From: Trachelipus rathkii
Lineage: Eukaryota > Arthropoda > Malacostraca > Isopoda > Trachelipodidae
Direction: 5' to 3'
Length of the DNA stretch: 43,212 nucleotides
Assembly: GCA_015478945.1 (NCBI GenBank)
Contig: JABUQX010113606.1
Location: 1 to 43,212 of the forward strand
Numbering within the stretch: position 1 is the first letter of the stretch; the number at the start of each line of letters is the position of its first letter. The notes under the pieces were generated by a model, which made no database searches, was not told the DNA's origin, and was given only the letters and a program-made list of their open reading frames with translations. Both the position numbers and the translations under genes were made by a program. Of this stretch, positions 25,701 through 35,894 are shown in pieces.

Positions 25701-28700
25701 TGGTAGCAACGGGGAAGAAGCGACCTCGGCGGCGGATATAGGCGGCGATGAGAAAATAAATTATTTAGATCTTTTGACTATCGAAGCTTCATCGCTGGTT
25801 AAAGATTTCAACCGGGGCTTAGGTAAACGCTTAAATAATTACGTCAAATCTATGAAACATCTCGACAAATCTCTCCAATATTTAGAAAACGGATTGGTGA
25901 ATCGGAAAGTGAAGAACTTGAAGAAGGTGTCGAATTTGAAAAATTTGGAAAAGAAACGACTGAATTTCGTTTCGTGTTTAATTAACCTTCACGACCCGAT
26001 GGTGTTCGTGAATACGAAAATGAACACGGAGAGTATCGTACCGTCTTTAATACTGGCCAAAACGTTAAACTTTAACCTGAACGGACTCGGTCGAGACGCG
26101 GATATGAACGTGAAATTGGACGCCGTGAGTAAAATACGTTTGAGCGGCGGAGGAGGCGGTTTGAAATCGATGGAACATAATCCCGTTAGCGACGCGGTCG
26201 CGGCCGCGGCGAAGATAGATTTTAACCAAAATGGGTCGAGAAGGAGGTATTCCGATAACCCCCTTTTGGATCAAACGCTTTGTTCGTTTAAAAGAATTTA
26301 CGACGTCGTCGATGGTCGCGGTCGATCGTTCGAAGAACCCGAAATTCCGTTGTACGGAGTAATCGACGTATCGAGCGAAAAAAATTCTCTAGACTCGGTG
26401 ATCTTTCGCGACGTCTTCAAGAAACGCCCGAAACATTTCGTCAAATACGTTTCGCGATTGTGCGGAGGAGATGAGGAGAGGAAGCGATTAATTTTAAAAT
26501 ACTTTCGAACAGAATCGCCTCTAGGCCCATTTTTAGTGGGGAAGGGGGAACCACCACCACCTGATGCTGCTGTTGCTACTTCTGTCACCACGACACCATC
26601 GCCATCGGGTTCAGACGATCCCCGATCGACGGCAACGACGCAAGTATTAAAAGACGACAATTATCGTGAATATTACGACTATGTCTCCAGAAGAAGACGC
26701 GAGCCGGAAAACTTTTTGCTCACATCGGCGTACTCGAACGTGTTCGGAAAGATTCCGTTCATCGTATTGGTCTTGAATTCGAAAGGGGAACCCGTTCTCA
26801 AAGATATCGAAAATATGTCGACCGATATAAGAGATCTTAAGAAAATGTATTTCGACGACGCTAATTCCTGCCTCGAGTTGCTGGATACCCTAGACGCGAC
26901 GCCGATGCAAGAATTGCAATACGCCGCTTCCGGTTATACTTTTTCTAAAATTTCGAAAAACTTTTCAAAAATCACTTCCGAATTTAAAAGGAGTTTCCTC
27001 TATCTGCAGCACTTGAAGAACTTGGGCGAGAGCGTGGGCGCTCTATGTTACGATTGCAACTCGATCCTCGCGTTCACACGGGAAGGCGATTTCGCTAGAG
27101 AGTATATCCACAAACTGCTTTTGAAATATAAATATTGCGTTAAAGAATTAAAAAACGCCGAAGACGAAAACGCGACGATAGCCAAAATTTTCGCGAACCT
27201 TTCCGAGTCACTAGACAAAATGACGGTAAATTTTTCCACCTTGTTAAAAGATATAGCCGAAGCCATTTCGATTATCGAGAAAAGCGTCGATCGGAAGAGG
27301 TTCAGACTCGAAAAATTCATCAATCGACCCGAAAATAAACCCTTCCTCGAGAATTACGTGTCTTGGAAAACCGTTTTGAAAGTTTCGGAAACGGGGCTCG
27401 ACGGTTCTTATTTTCCCCTTTTCGCTAACCGGGCGATGGCGCTCTACAGAGGAATGACGGAAGACGATAAGAATATTCTCGTCCATAAATTTAGAGAAAA
27501 TTTGCTAAACGCTTATCGAAATAAAGATTTCAATAACGCGAGTCCGATGATGAAGAAGATTCAAACGAACAACAACGACAACAGCGACTATCCCTCTTCG
27601 ATTCTCCCGGAGAATTTCAATTCGTTCCCGTCTAATCGAAAATCGTACCTCGTTTCGAATATCGTAGGAACGCCGAGAAGTAACTCCCTGCCTCCGGGCG
27701 CTAATAATATTAACGAATACGACCATCTTAGAAATAGCGGCATTTGCGGATTTAGCAGCGTCGGGGGCGGCGGAACGCGCGATCCTTTGAATTTAGGAAC
27801 GGTGGAATTCGAGTTATCCAGTAAACTCATCGAAAGGTTTTCCAATTTGTCGTTTCTCACATCCAACACTCGAGTGATTCTGGATCAGTTTATAGACAAT
27901 TCGTTGTCCATTCAATTTCAAAAGCAGAATAACGACGGCGGCGACGTCTCTTTTTCTTCTCGTTCGCGGGGTCTAAATTTCGATTCCCCGTACACGCCCG
28001 GATTGGAGGCGTCCTACGGGAAACCTAGAGACGTAAATTCCTACTATTACGCGCCGCACGCGATTAAGGACCTCGTTACGATAAAAAAGCTTTCTAAATT
28101 CGTGGATGACGCAGAAAACGCGCTGGAGCGACTAAAATATTTAGAAACGGAAAGCGCCTTATCCGATACGAATTCTCTCGATGCTGGACGTTCGGAAATT
28201 CAGTCAAGTATAGCAAATTTCGATCGCGAATTAGGGAAATTGAGCGTGTATTCTTTTTCTTCGGCCATATCGGCCGAAAATTATCCCGTCAATTCTCTTC
28301 AGGAAGTGATATCTAAATATTTGCAAATATTTGCGCGCTTTTCCGAACTGATAGACGAGATCGAAGAGCGGGTAAAACTCATCTTCGAACGGAAGAACGA
28401 AGATAAAAGAAAAACTATCGAAGAAGGGTGGGAGGAAAATAAATCGAAAATAGAAGAGGACCTTCTTTCGGAGGATAAGAAATTGCGGGATAGGCAACTA
28501 GAACTCATAAGCGCTCAAAACGAAATAGAGTCGAAAATATCGGTGATAAAGAGCGCCATTTCGGCGAACGAAAGGAGCATCGAAAATCTGAAGAGGGAAA
28601 TTCAGGATGAGGCCGCGACAACGCGAATCTCGCCGTCGGAGGAGGAGGAGGAAGCGAGTAAACGGCTTATCGAAAAGGAAAATTCCATAATATCGGAGCA

Positions 28701-29901
28701 GCGAAGCCTGAACGAGAACGTCGGTCGTTCGAACGAGTACTTTGGAAAGTTGAGGGAAATAGAACTGGAGTTGAAAATCATTAAAGACGCTTTTAAGGAA
28801 ATTGAGACCATGCGGGATAGAAAAATCGAGCAGTGTAATCAAAATTTCGAAAAGGCCAAGGCCCAGGTTACCGAAGAAGATAAAAACGAGTTTGAGTACT
28901 ATAGCGCGTTGATAAGAAGCAAACACCTAAAGCTCGACGAAAATATCGAAAAAACCGCGAAACGGATATTATTTTACGAACCGGATGCCATGCGCGAAGG
29001 ATCCGGAACGGCTGTTATAGGTGCGTCCGCGAGCGGCGGTGGTCAAAAACAAATCGACGTTAGAAACGGTTCGTTCCAATACCGTTGTTTCCTGGAGGAT
29101 TTGCACGAATTGGTTAGAGATAAGGATAACGATAATAGCTTTAAAACGGACGTGCCTAGTAAAATAGTTCCGCTAATATGCGAATACTGCGTTAAATTAT
29201 TGTTCGGTTTGCACACTGAAGTGGCGAGAGAGCGACATCGTTTTAATTTCGACGGCGTTGAAAAATTAAATCGAATCAGCAACCTTACGAGGTCGATAGC
29301 GAATAATTCGAGCGTAACCGACGGTCATCACACCCTGGTGGAAGAATTGCTATTCAACGGACCGAACGCGCACTTATCGAATTTGTCTTTCCAGACCGAA
29401 AAAACGGTCATCGCCTATACGCCCTACGACTCGGCGGCCAACGGCCAAAGATTTTCGTTGCCGGTCGTCGAAAAGAGAACGATTCTTCTCCCAACCTCGG
29501 AATTATTAGCTTGTCGCGGGCACGATTTCGTTAAATTTAGAACCTCGCTCACGAAATCCTTGGACCCCATGTTGTATAAGAATATCACGAAATCGAATAC
29601 CCTCACGAGTAATATCGCCCTTCTTCCTCCGAACGAAGAATACCTGTTCTTCACCCGCAAAGACGAAAAGGAGTCTTTCGCCAGCCTTCGGAATTGCGTG
29701 CTCGAATCTTGCCGAGCGGGAGACAATAACGATTTATCGAACGCGGCGGATAGCGCCATGTGCGACAAATACGGAGAGTTCGAGGGGCCGGGATCGTTGA
29801 ACGACCTCGTTATTTCGCGCCGCCGGACGCGCGATACGAAGAACGATAAAAATGTGTTCCCGTCCGGTTCTTCGTACGCTACTTACGACCGAGAACGATA
29901 A
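19723..29901 (+). CDS. Giant capsid-like protein, N-terminal 3,392 residues (VP664-like by size)
   Basis: A single open frame of 10.2 kb from an ATG. It is probably the first two thirds of one protein of about 5,300 residues that continues in the next frame at 29852. Its size class fits VP664, the 6,077-residue ring-forming nucleocapsid protein of white spot syndrome virus; I see no motif that proves homology. The first 230 residues are basic, then Asp/Asn-rich and probably disordered. Long helical-looking domains are separated by low-complexity inserts: Ser runs near 20586 and 25045, Asp runs near 24120, and a Ser/Asp-rich segment followed by an Arg/Lys cluster (about 25016-25310). A strong coiled-coil region rich in Glu/Lys lies at about 28330-28930 (residues 2870-3070). 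The open frame over such length argues for recent or present selection. Confidence 0.72.
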   Translation: MGPSRPYHQRESRFAKLKNKLEDEELKNPYAEKKKKTWKDKGKNAVGFAKDRAKKAWNFKGDGTTIEEPVINIIDIESKPATTKNDDQRVFGTNSDDPSVFLVNTNSKGAGSGGDKNDDDRGILDNNNKDEEHSNDKEKGINENGSGDGSQGFASPTASREFLTDDKNDGDNNGDGVDNNDRKDEEPSHDTEVEAGENLNVDGSQRPVSPSVLSVGKKEKEKEDDGDDITSASEGDDTEIPSSSKVYLAQSSFVDKYFDSEKRLSTFNKDMFLNVSPIGDTIHIRLPKSSSSSSSSSSSSEIDLEKILSDINKEAGVKERDSRVLALRLEFDEENDGVEVIIPPRIADEIVTLIGRLEVKLFTLLSGRNVLPFSNDGRILKLGGDEGRIGNRYRKKRKNLIGIKIEIEKLKAELAKTLVLHANSFHLEMMVVSVLLINYVQTFLDLINFCLGDTPRERDVLEADVFRDHVSETKKDNTMNQTVIEFLFKVVLMYVCEKLSRNEGSENEIVSPAIMQFLNNGDGCAKTLLNAEIEIFLKAAEAMALPLINVKPSERGFEAYASEKKTGKLFTSGEDLIAHFKTCVGPLSEALILKSWTKSDFKKQKRTNKGIRKLVFYIANSKEAQKTFKKLLPKIIKFDTSLRKFARTSDRIESFSSSFSHDGADNEADIMSSFELAFGSCGGVDDYGSSSSSDDDDSGNGIGEEGGERRRRLRRWRNSKGDDAVFFKDLQNYNRTLDRVKSSKFRNRTVYLEKGNIIDFFCRENSNNILSGCVVSSGPDRFIFADVEAAIMGAQLKNALARSRNLSAEKARGEFISPLMFDHVHDPRTKRVLKKYMLSLVTLMRHGGRTLRYVLREWLLRDESVVSKELYDVLVNDYEFINSNFTDPNLINFAENLYGATQNLKSQKVNKILKTVSEKIEALTNKDEDDATDPSSSASSLTSVVDPQISASDSIELSESLLKFFWLLEFVLEQPTVELKVSAQVKQEDVNFFRDIKTSFAGLEPFAISWIRKIKENTTDDFAKITIPKFLKVYSEIMACLIAYSMNPSGQNIPHETTMKKMRNVERIVDGVIRALGDITVKIRETNKVILTLPLSAMALKNHSCLTERAFRDVVTDLRGFISLPPRSTRKIDEASEKDADTRNNNNNNIPGCRESDYAKNELDRLNVLKNRDVKMTMGSILKPLTKMNYKSGKIYYGLKENRHVEEGEGLVVDDEGEGGGDDPHSAVINGDDKIADAAKRFVQNPGTFVAFYQGDKSVSSLIGGIHQGKWVANTIDNYACNFTSPVDENDLGDIDVGKITNAMGWADDDKRQQQQHQRKGASSSMTSPSSKMITVIASKLDSVLKDAIRKMKVVITNASQVSNLVLNFNDDVNVKSKAKSLLKKLKNINKTYYEHLDWSSNYGDGRGPDLTSGSSSGGRGASGNDPPLYFPFIDDSIGKRKRNRHSPFDHLGIRTRDYFGDQSDDDHDDDDGDGDGDDDDGEDEENEDRLGRGFPLNRKRRSRFEIDRDCVLKSESCAVLPGSVKASINSIDPNDMLEYLNSADELLNKIALNLQKLQRHRINNYSDHERMYEKITQVLNFRPENNDLFENAPFFNSRYFFVIREFLKKDRENEPSRRISPELTTPLDKLMALMGGDPYTCEYVTPKICDIVGEEKIIETLITNYVQGGGEALFSHLIEEIIKSGARFNDEDIEALKKIRKCAGSVDAQLKKLKASELVLDSDGNQKMKKKKIKGPDQLVSEQVLVFLERKKHFSSGGGGTLFDEDYCSSDDENSSSSSSSSSISARSETEGESSDSGSSSSSSSGSSDDEDDFSSGSESGSGSGSGSSENDDDDEGVDGDEREAMALRRKRRRRKRRNVLISDEFAVGFARFGLRDIKEKLSQLKKTIETNQSNYEKLLKVFRDSIYTTDSRDNATDWENVFRIICFSDEIDKTISQLSPIIRDAYKNANMLWNDYLPSFTEETMKKIHGEGRKSTVVSSWWRFLNDDDGGGSNGEEATSAADIGGDEKINYLDLLTIEASSLVKDFNRGLGKRLNNYVKSMKHLDKSLQYLENGLVNRKVKNLKKVSNLKNLEKKRLNFVSCLINLHDPMVFVNTKMNTESIVPSLILAKTLNFNLNGLGRDADMNVKLDAVSKIRLSGGGGGLKSMEHNPVSDAVAAAAKIDFNQNGSRRRYSDNPLLDQTLCSFKRIYDVVDGRGRSFEEPEIPLYGVIDVSSEKNSLDSVIFRDVFKKRPKHFVKYVSRLCGGDEERKRLILKYFRTESPLGPFLVGKGEPPPPDAAVATSVTTTPSPSGSDDPRSTATTQVLKDDNYREYYDYVSRRRREPENFLLTSAYSNVFGKIPFIVLVLNSKGEPVLKDIENMSTDIRDLKKMYFDDANSCLELLDTLDATPMQELQYAASGYTFSKISKNFSKITSEFKRSFLYLQHLKNLGESVGALCYDCNSILAFTREGDFAREYIHKLLLKYKYCVKELKNAEDENATIAKIFANLSESLDKMTVNFSTLLKDIAEAISIIEKSVDRKRFRLEKFINRPENKPFLENYVSWKTVLKVSETGLDGSYFPLFANRAMALYRGMTEDDKNILVHKFRENLLNAYRNKDFNNASPMMKKIQTNNNDNSDYPSSILPENFNSFPSNRKSYLVSNIVGTPRSNSLPPGANNINEYDHLRNSGICGFSSVGGGGTRDPLNLGTVEFELSSKLIERFSNLSFLTSNTRVILDQFIDNSLSIQFQKQNNDGGDVSFSSRSRGLNFDSPYTPGLEASYGKPRDVNSYYYAPHAIKDLVTIKKLSKFVDDAENALERLKYLETESALSDTNSLDAGRSEIQSSIANFDRELGKLSVYSFSSAISAENYPVNSLQEVISKYLQIFARFSELIDEIEERVKLIFERKNEDKRKTIEEGWEENKSKIEEDLLSEDKKLRDRQLELISAQNEIESKISVIKSAISANERSIENLKREIQDEAATTRISPSEEEEEASKRLIEKENSIISEQRSLNENVGRSNEYFGKLREIELELKIIKDAFKEIETMRDRKIEQCNQNFEKAKAQVTEEDKNEFEYYSALIRSKHLKLDENIEKTAKRILFYEPDAMREGSGTAVIGASASGGGQKQIDVRNGSFQYRCFLEDLHELVRDKDNDNSFKTDVPSKIVPLICEYCVKLLFGLHTEVARERHRFNFDGVEKLNRISNLTRSIANNSSVTDGHHTLVEELLFNGPNAHLSNLSFQTEKTVIAYTPYDSAANGQRFSLPVVEKRTILLPTSELLACRGHDFVKFRTSLTKSLDPMLYKNITKSNTLTSNIALLPPNEEYLFFTRKDEKESFASLRNCVLESCRAGDNNDLSNAADSAMCDKYGEFEGPGSLNDLVISRRRTRDTKNDKNVFPSGSSYATYDRER

Positions 29902-30415
29902 TAATAATAATAATGCGTTCGTCGAGAATAAGAGAAAGGGACTTTTCCAGGAAGTATCTCGAGACTCGCGACACTCGGTCTCCTCTTTGGCAACCTTTCC
30001 GGGGGGAAATTATTTTAATTTAGATTTCGGCACTAGTTTGATTTGCGCCAGCGGCTCCAATTTCGATTCCGCCTGCAACGAGAAATTCATAAGGTATCAA
30101 TTGAACGATATGAGTAAAAGATTATTCCGGGAACAGTACGATTCGATCGAGGAGAGCGCGTTGAATATCGGCAAACGATTAGCTACCTCGATCGATTCCC
30201 TCACGGGGGGAGCGTACAAATCGAATCCGATCACCATCGGGAAAATTCAAAGCCTCACTATGTCGGACCTCGGCAAGAGGTTTAACACCAATTACGGTTT
30301 CCTAATGGATTTAAAACGGAAGGGAAGCGAGAGGAGTAGTCCCTTTTCCGGCGGTCCAAACAATTTTTACTATTCGTTCTTGGATATCATGGGAAACGAT
30401 AGTAATAATAATAAC

Positions 30416-30494
<79 letters not shown>

Positions 30495-33400
30495 TTAATA
30501 ATAATAATAATAATAATAAAAAATCGGATTCGGTCATTGCCAACAAATTAGAACAATTGAGGGGCCACAGGGACATTCATCTGCTCATTCCCAATAACGC
30601 CCTGAGGACGAGCGCTTTCAGTAGTTTCTATAATCATTTTAATCTAAACGATTTTAGAAACGTGTACATCGAAAAAGAGCGTGGCGGGACGGGAAACGTT
30701 TTCGCCAACGTTTTCAACTTGAACATCGAAGATTTCATGAAAAAAAATAACTACGAGGTAGATACCACTTCCACCGGGTTCGTGTTTGGTCGAGATTCGA
30801 ATCCGTTTTCTTCTCATTCGTTGCTCAATAAAATCAACTACGTCCCATTCCCGCGAATCGCGCCCCTTCAAAAGAGACAAAATGAAATCGTTCGGCAACG
30901 AATGATAGATTCCGTCAACGGCCGAAGCGATGCTGGCGCTCAAGCTAACAACCTTTCGTCCTTGCCGCTAAAGCACCTGATGGGAACTTTCGTTAACACG
31001 ATCATGGCCACGTCCTCGCCCCTGATATACCGCGGCGATGGAGGATTCAACGACGAAAACCTTAGCGTTACGCGAGGGCGGCGGTGTCCGCAGTGTTCGA
31101 CGAACGGTTCCGTTTCCGCGGCGGGGTCGGCGTGCTATCATTACCTTCACCATCTCATTGGCGGAGGAGGGGGCGAAACGTCGTCATATCGCGGTGGCGG
31201 AGGCGCCATCGGTTCGCTCTCACCCCGACCGTCTTTCATTTTCAACGACTTGATCGCCGACAACGCGAGCAAAATGAAGAACTATTTGCGGGAAATTAGC
31301 TTAAAGTATGGCGAAGATAATAACGGTTCGGGTCAGTTTTCGTCGACGGTTCTCGATAAACTGGTCGACTATTTCGATAAGAATAACAAGATCGCTTCGT
31401 CCTTCTCCACCCGGGACGAAGATCGTTGTGAGGCGGCGAGGTATAACGTCGCTAGCGTGCTCCATCGCACGAACGTTTTTTCTAAAACGTTAAAAACCGT
31501 TATGCGAAAACATATGCTGCAATCTCACGAAAGAAATTTCACCGATTTTATCAGGAACGCCTACCTGAGGAAAGGAAGAGGAAGCAAAGGCGCCGCCGCC
31601 GTTTCGGGCGACGATTTAGCCAACGAGTACGTTTTACCTACGCTTAGCAAAGTCCCGTTCATGGGTCAATACCTGCTTCTGGAAAGATTCCAGGAACTCG
31701 TCATGGGGCGCGTCGATCCGTCGATAATAACGAAAATTAAAAATCGAATGAATTTCGGACACATGCAAAATATCTTCAACCCGGAAAACAAAATGCTTTC
31801 GCTGTTGTACGTCGTGATGGCGAGAGATTCACTCAACGAAATCGCGCACGATAGAATTTTGAGCTCGGTATATTTAACCAAGTCCCTGAAAAGAATGGAC
31901 CGAGCTCCGACTTATACGGATATTCCCAGCCTTATGTGCGATTACATTCTTTTGTCGACGGCTTTGAAGAACACGAATAGGAAGAAACAGAGGAATACCT
32001 ATTTTACCGACACTTTTCTGGCTTGCTCGACCGATAAAACGAGTTTGCTAAACAACATTCGTCGGTACGAAGACCTCTTCCACAGGGAGAACGACATCGA
32101 TCAAATGTTGCGCTTGCCTAAGTGCTTGTGCCCCATGAAGGACCACCATCGGTTTCAGTCCGACGTAAAAATATCCAGCTTCTTCTCGGGCAATCGAATC
32201 GTCGATTCGGAAGAACTCCTCACCCATCCGTACCGGTCTCAAAAGGTCCTCGCCAAAGCGGATTACGTTAGAAATATTTCCAGTTTCCACGTCGACGTTT
32301 CGCGGCCCATTATCGAAAAGACTCTTCCCGTTCTTTTGAGTTGCGGTCACGGGGAATCGTACTCCAACTCGCTTCATTCGAGCCGAGAGGCGTTGGATAA
32401 TCTGCTGCTCAATCCCGCGGGAGTCAATCTCTCTTGCGTCGTTAGCCCTCACAACGAAGACTCTTTCCGAATCCTTAAAAGTAGACGCTGTTTCAGGTCG
32501 GGATTCTGCGCCAGCGATTATAAAGCCACGGCCGCCAGCAGACTCAACGCGAGTCGCTTACCCGCCCCTTCGGACTCCATTGAGCCTAGCGTCTATATAC
32601 AAAGGGGGTATCTCAATCCGAAACTCATCTTCGTGATTAACAGTTTGCACAGCGATTTGATTTCGACGCAGGAGCGACTCATAGGCGGCCTCCACGACAG
32701 GCTGAGGGAAATAAAAATCGACGATCTAGTCAGCGACTCCGTGATGAAAAATTTGACGTCTCTCAACGAAGAACTCAAAGATATCATCGTGCGAAATTCG
32801 GTTATCGCCAACGGTCCCCAGTCGCGCCACCTACTAGGCTCTTCTTCTTCTTCTTCTTCTTCTTCTTCTTCTTCTTCTTCGTTAGTCGATCGCCATCAAT
32901 TGGGAGAAGGAGGAGGAGGCGAGCGCGATTCCTCGCTATCGACCTCCGATTTCAAGAATGTTTTATGCCACCTCGCGAAATTGAAACACGGGGGGAGCGA
33001 CGTAGTATTTTCATCCGACCGAAAAAAATACTACAACGAACCGACGCAGCTAGGTTCCGGAGTGCCGAATTTAGAATTTTTGGCAAAACGAAACGGGACC
33101 ACCGGGAAATGTGAGACTAATAAGAAGAATTTTAGTAACCGAATAGACCAATTGGTCGACGAGGACGACAACGATCTCGTAGGAAATATCGAAAACCTGC
33201 GCTCTCTATTTCGGGAGGAAGGCGGTGGAGCGGAGACGGAAGGAGGAGAAACGAAATATGGAAATCCCTCTTCCCTTCCCGGGGGGGAGGATAATATTCT
33301 TCATTTGATATATTACATTTTCAAAAAGGTTAAAAAGAATTTGAAACCGGAAGATTACGCTAAAATCGCCACGAAATTCAGCATTCCGGTAACGAGTAAC

Positions 33401-35623
33401 GCCGACGACGAAGAAGACGAAGAAGAAGAAATGCGTATGTACGTGGATGACGATGAAGAAGAACACCTTCGCGACCAACTATCGTTCGGGATTGGTAAAA
33501 AGAACGAATTGGGAAGGGATAGTATCAGGAGATTGAAAAATATGGCCAATTTCATGCCCGTGGGAGAAACCGAAAAAATTAAAAGGAACATCGAAGAAGA
33601 AAACGAATTGAAATTTTTCAATCAATTGTATACGTTCTTATCGATATTCAAAACTGAAATCAAACCGTATTTCAATTCTCAGAAGGAGAATATTAAGAAA
33701 GTTTTTCGAATCACCAGCGCGCTGATACACGTCAACAATCTGCTAAAGTACGGTTTATCCAACTCCTCCAGTTACGATTTGTCGCACTTGGGTGCCAACA
33801 CCGATATCCCGATCGACGAAAGCGTGGTTTTCCAAACGGTCGAGCCCATTATCGCTTTCGCGTACTGCGAGATCTCGGCGCTCCTTTACGTGAAAGAGAT
33901 CGAATCCAGAAACGATATAGTAACTCACAGACAAACGGCAGTCTCGTTCTTCAATCACCCCGATACGGTCGATATTAAAAGGAATGGCGAGTTCGTGATC
34001 GGAAAAGGCGGGTCTGGGCCGCTGGGAATCAACCTGGCGACTCTGGTTCAGTCGCAGAGCTACCTGTACTCGCTAAATTTAGATTCGGTATCGCCGAGCG
34101 CTTCTTCATCGTCGTCGTCGTCGTCGTGCGTCGCTTGCGGAGTCGATACTCGTTTTTGCCGTTGCTCGCGTAATAATTCGTCGCGAATCCCGCATTCGTC
34201 TCGTAAGAAGGATAACGCCACCGCCGCCGAAATCGATGATAATAATTATTCACCATTTTTGACAGTGCCAGGTCATAGAAAATTGCAAGTGAGCATGCCG
34301 ACGGACTTTTCGGGATTGGTCGCCAACACCGACGTCGGCAATTGGTCGATATCGTCGTCGCTGTCGGAAAGCGACAACAACTCTGCCGTCGTCTACCTCC
34401 ACACGGACGCTATAATCCCGTTAACCACCCAGTTGTCCATGACGGATTGTTATTTAACCGGAATGAGTGGCAGGTGCAGAGTGGTCCCGGAGATATTTAA
34501 ATCTTTGCAATTTGGAGAAGAAAGTTCGTTGAATGGCGCCGGAAAAAGGAGTTTCGACGAGATAATTTCTTTCGATCCGGACAAATCAGAAATAGAAATC
34601 AAAGATTTGAAAAAATTGGTAGAGGTGAAAAGCGATAACCAGAATTACGATCTTTGGCGACACGTTAGAGCCGCGTCTCCTTCGACGAGTTTCCTGAACG
34701 CTTATTTTTTGAAAAATAGCAACGTTAATATCGACGGCGGTGGCGTTGGCGGCGTCGGCGGTGACGATATGAATACCCGAACGGCTTTTAAAAAAGCGGG
34801 GCCGTTGCTCGCCGACCTCCAGAACAACGCGCAAAGAGCCACCAAAGCAATAATTAAGAGCAATCTCGCCTATTCCGCCGAAATGAGTAAATTGTACCAC
34901 ACGACGAAAGAGGCGGAAAATCTGAGAAAACATCACGAACAGCTAATGCACGATAACAACATAGCGATGGCTTGCATTAAAAACGTTGAAAAGAACTATT
35001 CTCATTTGAAACCGCTTTTCGACGGTTTTTCGAAATGGAAAAAGGATTTCTCCGGAAGCCGAGGAACGAACAACGCGCCGCTGGTTGCTCGAGACCCGAA
35101 CGCGGTTTACGATTTCCCAAGCTTGCTATTGGGAGACAGCGGGGGGCTGGGCGGTGGAGCTGATGCTTCCCGAAATCGCTATAACAGCGTAGGGGGCTTG
35201 ACCAGCAATTTCAATAAGACTCTCCAAAACTTCGAAGATATGTACGAAGAAAGTTTAGATAAGGTTAGTAAAGACGACGGCGAAGTGGCGGCCGCGAAGT
35301 CCAAAAATTCTTTGAGCGAGCTGTATAAAAAATACCTATACAAAGCGTCGTTCAGAAATAATTTCGTCGAGAGAGTCTGCAAACACTACAGGGATATTCA
35401 AGGTATCGTAATTCCGCCGGAATCTATGAAACTGACCATATCCAATAAACAGATTTTCTCCGTCGTGGCGATGATAATCGGAATAGACGATAAAAACGTG
35501 TCGGCGAAACGTCCTAGGTACGTCGATGAAGAATTCAACGACGATTTTCAGAGGAAAAGAATCGTGAGGGACTCGGATGCGCTAGAAGAAGAAATCAAGT
35601 TAAACAGCGTTTTATTTCACTAG
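29852..35623 (+). CDS. Giant capsid-like protein, C-terminal part of about 1,920 residues
   Basis: An open frame of 1,923 residues that overlaps the preceding giant frame by 50 bases in the +1 frame. Its start ATG (29852) is weakly placed and the first 20 residues are probably not native, since the upstream frame reads well up to about 29880. It has the same composition and style of inserts as the upstream frame (Ser runs near 32840 and 34105, acidic runs near 33405). A run of 30 Asn, one Ile and 7 Asn is coded by AAT repeats (30404-30517). Cysteine groups occur at about 31088 (CPQC), 32116 (CLC), and 34127-34160 (CVAC...CRC). The C-terminal quarter has long helices. I take it as the second part of one structural protein; a separate overlapping gene is the alternative. 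Confidence 0.72.
30404..30517. repeat. AAT microsatellite coding for polyasparagine in the giant protein
   Basis: Thirty consecutive Asn codons (one of them AAC), one ATT, then seven more AAT codons. The tract is in frame and keeps the gene open. A shorter AAT run (29897-29917) sits exactly at the frame junction. Confidence 0.9.
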
Positions 35624-35894
35624 ATCGTAAAAAAAAGTTTTGGGCGTGAATGCGAGTGCGTGTACGTGTTTGTGTTTACGTGTGTATACATTTTTATAGG
35701 GTTATTAAAACATTGTTCGCTTCATTTATTTATTTTTTTAATTTAATTACAAAAAATTATTATGTATCGCGTATGAAAACATATTGTAGTTACGAAATTA
35801 ATTAATAAAAAAAGAAACAAATTCGTTTTTTTTTATTTTTATCCGACTAACCAAAACCAAATTTTTTTACAAATTTCCATTATTATCTATATTT

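Noticed and set aside
30370..30576. Minus-strand poly-leucine frame
   Set aside because: It is the antisense of the AAT-coded polyasparagine tract.
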